A DNA stretch of 60,576 bases, from NCBI GenBank assembly GCA_003640385.1, contig RCAB01000397.1, positions 1 through 60,576 of the forward strand, given 5' to 3'. A program made the translations under genes and the position numbers. The notes under the pieces are model-generated. The model was not told the origin of the DNA, ran no database searches, and saw only the letters and a program-made list of their open reading frames with translations. Numbering within the stretch: the stretch's first letter is position 1; the number at the start of each line of letters is the position of its first letter. The DNA is from Setaria digitata. Taxonomy: Eukaryota; Nematoda; Chromadorea; Rhabditida; Setariidae. Positions 48,660 to 60,576 of the stretch are shown piece by piece.

Positions 48660-50313
48660 TCACATAAGCATAAAAGGTCCATAAAAGTATGGTGATCAGT
48701 TCTACGGCACTGCGAGTATGAAAACAGAAGCTCCGCTCCGAATACGAAAACAAAAGCCTCACCCTGAATATTCCTATGTGAATCTGAAACCTATCATATC
48801 TTAATCTTCGCTAGACACTTGATTTTCTGAACTAACGTATGCCTCAACAACAGTTCCAAAATCATTTCTGGCACATAATTTCATATCGTTATCCTCACAA
48901 GCATTTAAAAATCTAATTTGTACAAATAACCACCGTAGAAATTTGTTGCAAATCTGTTACAAGTTCAGAGATAATGCTTTTAAATCCATTTTCACTGGAC
49001 ATTTTATAGCATTTTATAAATCAGTGAGAAAAATGAATTAGTAGATGGTCAAAAATGAGATTTCAACCTGCTGAGGAATCTTATCCCCAAACATTTTTCG
49101 ATCCTACCAAGAAAAGAAAAAATATTTCTTTTAATGACGACTCGATTTTCTCAATGCAAAGGACTGATGACTTATAACATCGTAATTTTCACTGTCGTAC
49201 ATGAAATGCAAAGAATAATTTACATTACATGTAAAGTCATGATCTTCATTTCCAATACTTCTGAACAAGGATTCCAAATATCTTCAATATACTAAATATT
49301 TCTTTGATAAATCATACGGGAAGATATTGTGAAAAATTATGAAGCCTGGAAAGTAATTACTAACTTACAAATCCTACATGCCTTCATTACACATAACCAC
49401 AATTAAATTTAAGCTAATTTCACGAAAAAAAAAAGGAAAAAGTAGGTATCGCTTTTGCATCATGCAAAATTGTATAGTGAAAATTTCCGAAATGTTCATT
49501 TATGACACATCAAAGATTTCCTAAGTGTATACAACTTTTTACAGCATTTGGAATTATCAAATAGCATGCATACTTGAAAGACTTCTCAGATATCGATATT
49601 TGGAATGTTTTTTCTAAGCTCCGTAAAAAATTCAAATTAAAGCCAACCAAAGCATCAAGATGGCGTGCAAGGAAAGATTATATATGTATGAACTTGTGAG
49701 CATCAAGTCTACAAAACATTAGAAAGGGTAACAAACAAATAATCACAGCTTATATTTTAAAAGAAATGCAAGAAGTCGCTATATAAACAAATAAACCATA
49801 ACAAATTTCGATACCAAATATTTCTTTTAAAATTTAGCAGCATGACTTTTAGAACGAAAGTGAAAACAAGCGCTGAATATGACACCAACTGAACTGAGAA
49901 TTACATCCATCCAATTCAATGTCGCTTATGATTTGTTTGTTTTTTACTAATTTCCGATTCGCGTCCGAGTTCTGACACTAGACACTCAGCATTATCTAAA
50001 AGTAGGAGTAGTATTGCTGTACTAGAAAAATGCGCATCTGTCGATTCATGGAAATGATTACGACTTCAAATTCAATCTCTCACCTTTAAAGTGACAATCA
50101 CTCCAGCATATTATAATTGAGTGGCATACAAAAAAAAAAAAAAGACTTCCTAATATTATCATGAACACTTTGATTTCTAAAAAAGAAGCATCACAATTTG
50201 TACCAGCCATTTTTCAGTATTCTCAAGAATATTACTGTTAGCTTTTTTCACCAAGGTGAGAACAAACAGCAGAGAAAAAAGAGAAAAAGATAAAGAACTA
50301 CAAGATAACTTAC
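48660..50313. other. Gap between kinesin-13 and TRIP4, must contain the last kinesin exon
   Basis: AT-rich. The kinesin-13 frame leaves exon 50314-50449 in phase 1 through a good donor (gtaagtt), so a short terminal exon should lie here. Several acceptor/short-frame pairs exist on the minus strand, for example after cactttaaag (about 50087) and after tttttctag (about 50024). None can be recognised by sequence. No other gene is seen. Confidence 0.5.
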
Positions 50314-56462
<6,149 letters not shown>

Positions 56463-56483
56463 CACTGTTTTCTTTGAGTTTTC

Positions 56484-56493
56484 CTGAAAGTTG
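56484..56493 (-). promoter_or_regulatory. Probable splice/trans-splice acceptor of kinesin-13
   Basis: On the minus strand tcaactttcag precedes exon 1 by 21 bases before the chosen ATG. The exon frame is open upstream of that ATG, so an additional 5' coding exon (as in isoforms of KIF2) cannot be excluded. Confidence 0.45.
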
Positions 56494-59473
56494 AAACTAA
56501 AAAATTCAATGTGGTATATTTTGAAATAAATGAACGTACAGCAATTCTAAAAGATAAGGATGAAAAAATATATATAATTTGAGCACCAAAATTTTAATTC
56601 GAATTATGTTTGTAAAATTTAAACATATGAATCCTAATTCTTTTCTTGTCAAGATCTATCATTTATTTAAATAATTATGTATTATTAGTCCAAAATAGCA
56701 ATTAAAATAGATTTTTAATGGCCTAACAATTTTTATTTAAGAGGTCAACTTCAATACAATTCTACTAATTTTTATAGCTTTTACTTCCTTTTACACCAAT
56801 TCTGAATATTGAATTGTCTGTCAGTATGGAATTAGAATAATTAAAACGAATTATGCAAACACCTTCTTTAGCAAGACCAAGCGACGACCCATTATCAGGA
56901 AAATCAAAATCCGTTGCACATGAAATTTTTAAGTACTACTGTCGATTCTTAGAATTGTGAACTTGATCATACAGTAAAAAACAACATTAACAGTAATTCC
57001 AGCTTCCTAACTTTCTTCACTTATCTGCTGTAAAGTTCACCTAAAATTTGCTTCTTACATCACATATCCAATAAACATCAAGCAAATGCTACAAAATTCA
57101 AAGTACAGTCCAAAAATTTGTATTAACAGTTCATCACCATCAAATATGAATGACCTTCCTGAGCACATTTTGCATATTAAATGAAACAATAAATCTAACA
57201 TTTGTCCACACATACCTCCTCGTTTCAAAAGATATATCCTCCTACGATCAGACAAATAGATTGCGTTATTTAAATTCATCATCAACAGGCCAAGGACATA
57301 TCCCGCCCGGTTATCATTTTGATCAGAACTATTTCGTTCAGATATATTAATACATACGATCAAAAGAAAACGGAACGACTGAAGTTGCGTGCCGGTTTAA
57401 CCGCATATATATATATATATTTTGGTGACCTTGAAGAAGACTGACAAACAACTGAGAATAACAAACCTTAATTATTTTTCCTGATATCCAAATCTTATTT
57501 TGGAATTCTGCAATAACCTGTTCTAATTGAAATTAATATAAATTTCTTAATTGAATTCACTTATTGCAATGATTCGTTTAATCTTAGGAAAATTCTTTTC
57601 TCCAAAATTATACTTCTAGGAATTGATCTTTCTAAATGATTAATTTCTCCTCTCGGCTTGTAAATATTAGGAACATTAATTATCCTATAATTCAATATAA
57701 AAAATCACTGATGTTTTGGCATCGCCTATATAGCATTAGCTGAAATTCTAACAAATGGTATTGAATGAATGAAATGTAAAACTGAAAAGACTCTTCAATA
57801 GTGTTTATTTCGGGACTATTTTAAGATATCTTCAATTCTCAAACTATCTTCTTTAAACATTCAAATTATTTTTCATACAATTTCCCATCTCTTTTTTTTT
57901 TTTTTTTTTTGACTGACATCACAAAATCCGCATGTGAGATGGGCAATTTGAAAATATGTGAGATAGGCAATTCAGTTCGCCTATCAAATTACAAAAATAC
58001 ATTTTATTCAAATATCGATAATGTCAAAAATGACCAAGATGAAAAGAAATAATAATATTCAGAATGACGAATCCTGTGCAGTGTAACTAATCTACGACTG
58101 TTAGCAACTAAGGCTCTATAAAATTTATTTATAGACTGCACAATGTATGATAACATCTAAAAGGACTTCAGGCTCTACGACGATAGCCCAAATGAAATTG
58201 AATAGGGTCCCATAACAACCAGAATTATCCAATATCGTATTGGTTATCTGCTTTAAGTACTTATCAACCAAATACGACTTCCTTTCTCGACCCATTCGAA
58301 TTTGTAAAATAGCAACAAAGTTAAGGAATTTAACGCATATCGTTAAATAGATATTTAGCACTGTGTGCAATCAATTAAAAATAACTGTCGCAAACAGTCT
58401 ATCTAGGTACAACAAAATAACTAATTAGCTATGTCTACCTCAAAAACAATGTGCATAAGATGGAATAAACCACAGATAACACTTCTAACTCAACTGTCTT
58501 TGAGGAATAGAGTAACCCACGGCTACTTTTCAAAATATGCCTGCCCGAGAAATAGATTAACCCACGGGTAACACCTTCAAACATTCATCCAGCCTTACTC
58601 ATTGCCCAAAATTGGTAGTTTCTTTATAGAAAACAGCACGCAACACGCAGTATTCCACCGCAATTCGTACGCAACCACAATAAGTCATCGCAATCAAATT
58701 ACAATTTAAAAAAAAAGAGAAACCAAGGCAGTTAACTTTAACGCAGTCCGTGTGAAATATGGAACAGATCTATTAGATTGCTTTTTAATTTATTGTAGTT
58801 TTCTTTCTCTCTGTTTTTTCTTTTTTTGTTAGTTTTTGTAGCTAAAAAGAATGAGAAAAGGCATAAATGAATGGAATTATTAGAAAAAAGAATGGCAGCT
58901 AGAACAAATAAACTGATATATTATTCAGTCACTGATAAGAATTGTTGATAAGGATTATGTTCATCTTCGTGCTGGCTCTGTTTTTCATGGATAAGTTATC
59001 ATCCATTATAAGAAAAATAAGTATAGTATGATACATACATTTAAATGAGCTAGAAATATGATATGAAATAGGTTTAATTTGATAAGCAAAGTTAAATAGA
59101 CATCATTATTATCATCAGTGTTAATTATAACAATTGGTACTTTTATCATAACAGTTGTTAATTGTTGCAGTAAATTACTTTAAACTTTGGCAGAGAAATA
59201 GGTTCTACAATTATATGTGTAGGTCAGAGAGGATTTCTGTAGTAGCTCTTCTGCAATCCTCACCAAATATTTGTTGTAAAGTTAAGTAGGTAGTAGTCAA
59301 TTTTTTTTTTTTAAAGAATTTTTGCTTTATTTATTTATTTTTGGCTAAAATATGCACAGCGTATTTTTTTTTTGAAACAGACAAAAAAAAATAGAAGCAA
59401 GTGAAACTTGATATCAATATGCTGATAATGATATGTGATAATATCACCAGAGTGATGTTTAGAAGTGGTTTGT

Positions 59474-59507
<34 letters not shown>

Positions 59508-60576
59508 TTTAATTATTTATCATGATGCTGTCTTAATTATGATGATTAAATCTTAAAAAATCTTACTGTAATTTCCTAACTTATTTTATCAGATTAACAT
59601 TAGAATGCATGTTAACTATAGCATCAACTTTGTTACTATTCCTTATCAAATAATAAAACTACTTCACCTGTTCTTTTTCTTCATTTTTAATTTCAGCAGC
59701 TGACCTCGAACATTTCGAATAAATGATTTCGAGATTTTCGAAATGAATTCGCATATCGTTAACTTTCCCCATAATCACCATTTATTTAAACTGGTTTTAC
59801 TCATTTTTTTTCTGCTTATTTAAATGATAATTCCTGCCATTTTCGATGCACATTTGCTTATTTCATTCATATTTCATGCAAAAAAACGGAATGAAAATGA
59901 CTTTTTGTTATCATCATATCATTCAGTCCAAATGAATGTATTTAATTATGCACAGGAAATTAGTCATATTTAATTTAAATCATATTGTTGAAAAACAATG
60001 CTACTGAAATGTAGGAAACGACAATATGTTTTAATTTTTTTCTGCAAATTTTTGAATTAAATATGGCTAATTTATGATTAGCTCAACAAGTAGCATTCAT
60101 TGGAGAAAGGATAAGTAAAATGCTAGTTGCAAATTTTAAAATGCAATCATTTTTAAGGTACTTTTCGATGCCTTAAATTTCTACTGCTTAAAATTTGAAT
60201 TTAATTGGATCGACATAGTGAATTGGATGCAACGGAAGATACAAGATTGTGGTTTATATACCTGTCAAGTATTTTATCATCATTCAGTTTCCATTTTCAT
60301 CTCACTTCTGTTCAAATTTTATCAAGTGCTACCCTTTAATTTTCATAACCTTCTCTCACCTCCTGTAGCATCCATAAGTCCAGTTCTTGAGTTTTTTTCT
60401 TCCTCTTTTTTTTCTTTTATTCTAACGAAATTACGATTTAATGCTAACTAGTCTCAGAAGAAAATGCTAAAATATATTTCACTGCTGAGAAAATAAAAAA
60501 GTTAGGAATCTCAACTGATCGATAATTGACTTTCCAAAATACGATAACTGGAAATAATTTAAAAAAAAAAAAAAAA
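56494..60576. other. Upstream flank of kinesin-13, no convincing gene
   Basis: About 4 kb of AT-rich DNA. It has an AT microsatellite (57404-57420), a poly-T near 57893, a 28-base poly-A at 59478, and a short direct repeat of about 20 bases around taacccacgg (58510 and 58554). The minus-strand frames 58125-58370 and 57055-57363 have mixed composition but no splice or homology support. Promoter or 5' exons of the kinesin gene may lie here. Confidence 0.5.
59478..59505. repeat. 28-base poly-A tract
   Basis: Homopolymer run. Its length is probably unreliable in the assembly. Confidence 0.85.

Noticed and set aside
57055..57363. Minus-strand 102-codon frame upstream of kinesin-13
   Set aside because: No splice signal in phase with kinesin exon 1, no homology, and a patchwork hydrophobic composition typical of random frames.

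Overview
The window looks like nuclear DNA of a parasitic roundworm, most likely a filarial (onchocercid) nematode. The DNA is very AT-rich with many poly-A/poly-T tracts. Genes are broken into short exons with GT..AG introns, and most start codons sit just behind a T-rich ..AG site of the kind used for spliced-leader trans-splicing. The first recognisable gene encodes a secreted Ov33/Bm33-type aspartyl-protease inhibitor, a nematode-specific family best known as a filarial antigen. Species cannot be fixed from the sequence alone. I rebuilt every gene by joining open frames at splice sites and checking that the codon phase is kept across each junction; none was checked against transcripts or databases.

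Layout. 1-12.6 kb is mostly AT-rich non-coding DNA. It holds an 11-copy 48-bp minisatellite (619-1194), a near-perfect 42-bp palindrome (1499-1540), a CA microsatellite, an ACGT-rich stretch with a ~100-bp tandem duplication (11.0-11.7 kb) and two weak coding candidates. 12.70-15.24 kb (-) is the Ov33-type inhibitor. 15.3-21.6 kb is AT-rich with one ambiguous coding-like patch near 20.4-20.76 kb. 21.64-25.44 kb (-) is a BRAP/BRAP2-type RING E3 ligase in 13 exons. 25.4-30.3 kb is a divergent intergenic region with a CpG- and ACGT-rich part. 30.34-33.81 kb (+) is a mitochondrial ADP/ATP carrier with a duplicated, frame-neutral second exon. 34.35-38.59 kb (-) is an 11-exon UBASH3/TULA-like histidine-phosphatase-fold protein that has lost most catalytic residues. 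38.92-39.18 kb (+) is a small two-exon orphan gene, head to head with the previous one. 39.64-42.31 kb (-) is MTCH2, 43.70-48.62 kb (-) is TRIP4/ASC-1, and 50.31-56.46 kb (-) is a kinesin-13 (KLP-7/KIF2 type) whose last coding exon I could not find. 56.5-60.6 kb shows no convincing gene.

The genes form no pathway. They are a typical nematode mix: a secreted inhibitor, two SLC25-fold mitochondrial proteins (inner-membrane ADP/ATP carrier, outer-membrane MTCH2), a Ras/MAPK-linked E3 ligase, a transcription/ribosome-quality coactivator and a microtubule depolymerase. Kinesin-13, TRIP4 and MTCH2 lie head to tail on the minus strand, but the gaps (1.4-1.7 kb) are long for a nematode operon.

The observations I would check first are: (i) the ADP/ATP carrier exon duplication, which predicts two N-terminal isoforms; (ii) the pseudo-phosphatase; (iii) the three single N positions, each flanked by a near-identical direct repeat, which look like unmerged contig overlaps; and (iv) the two clean hairpins.
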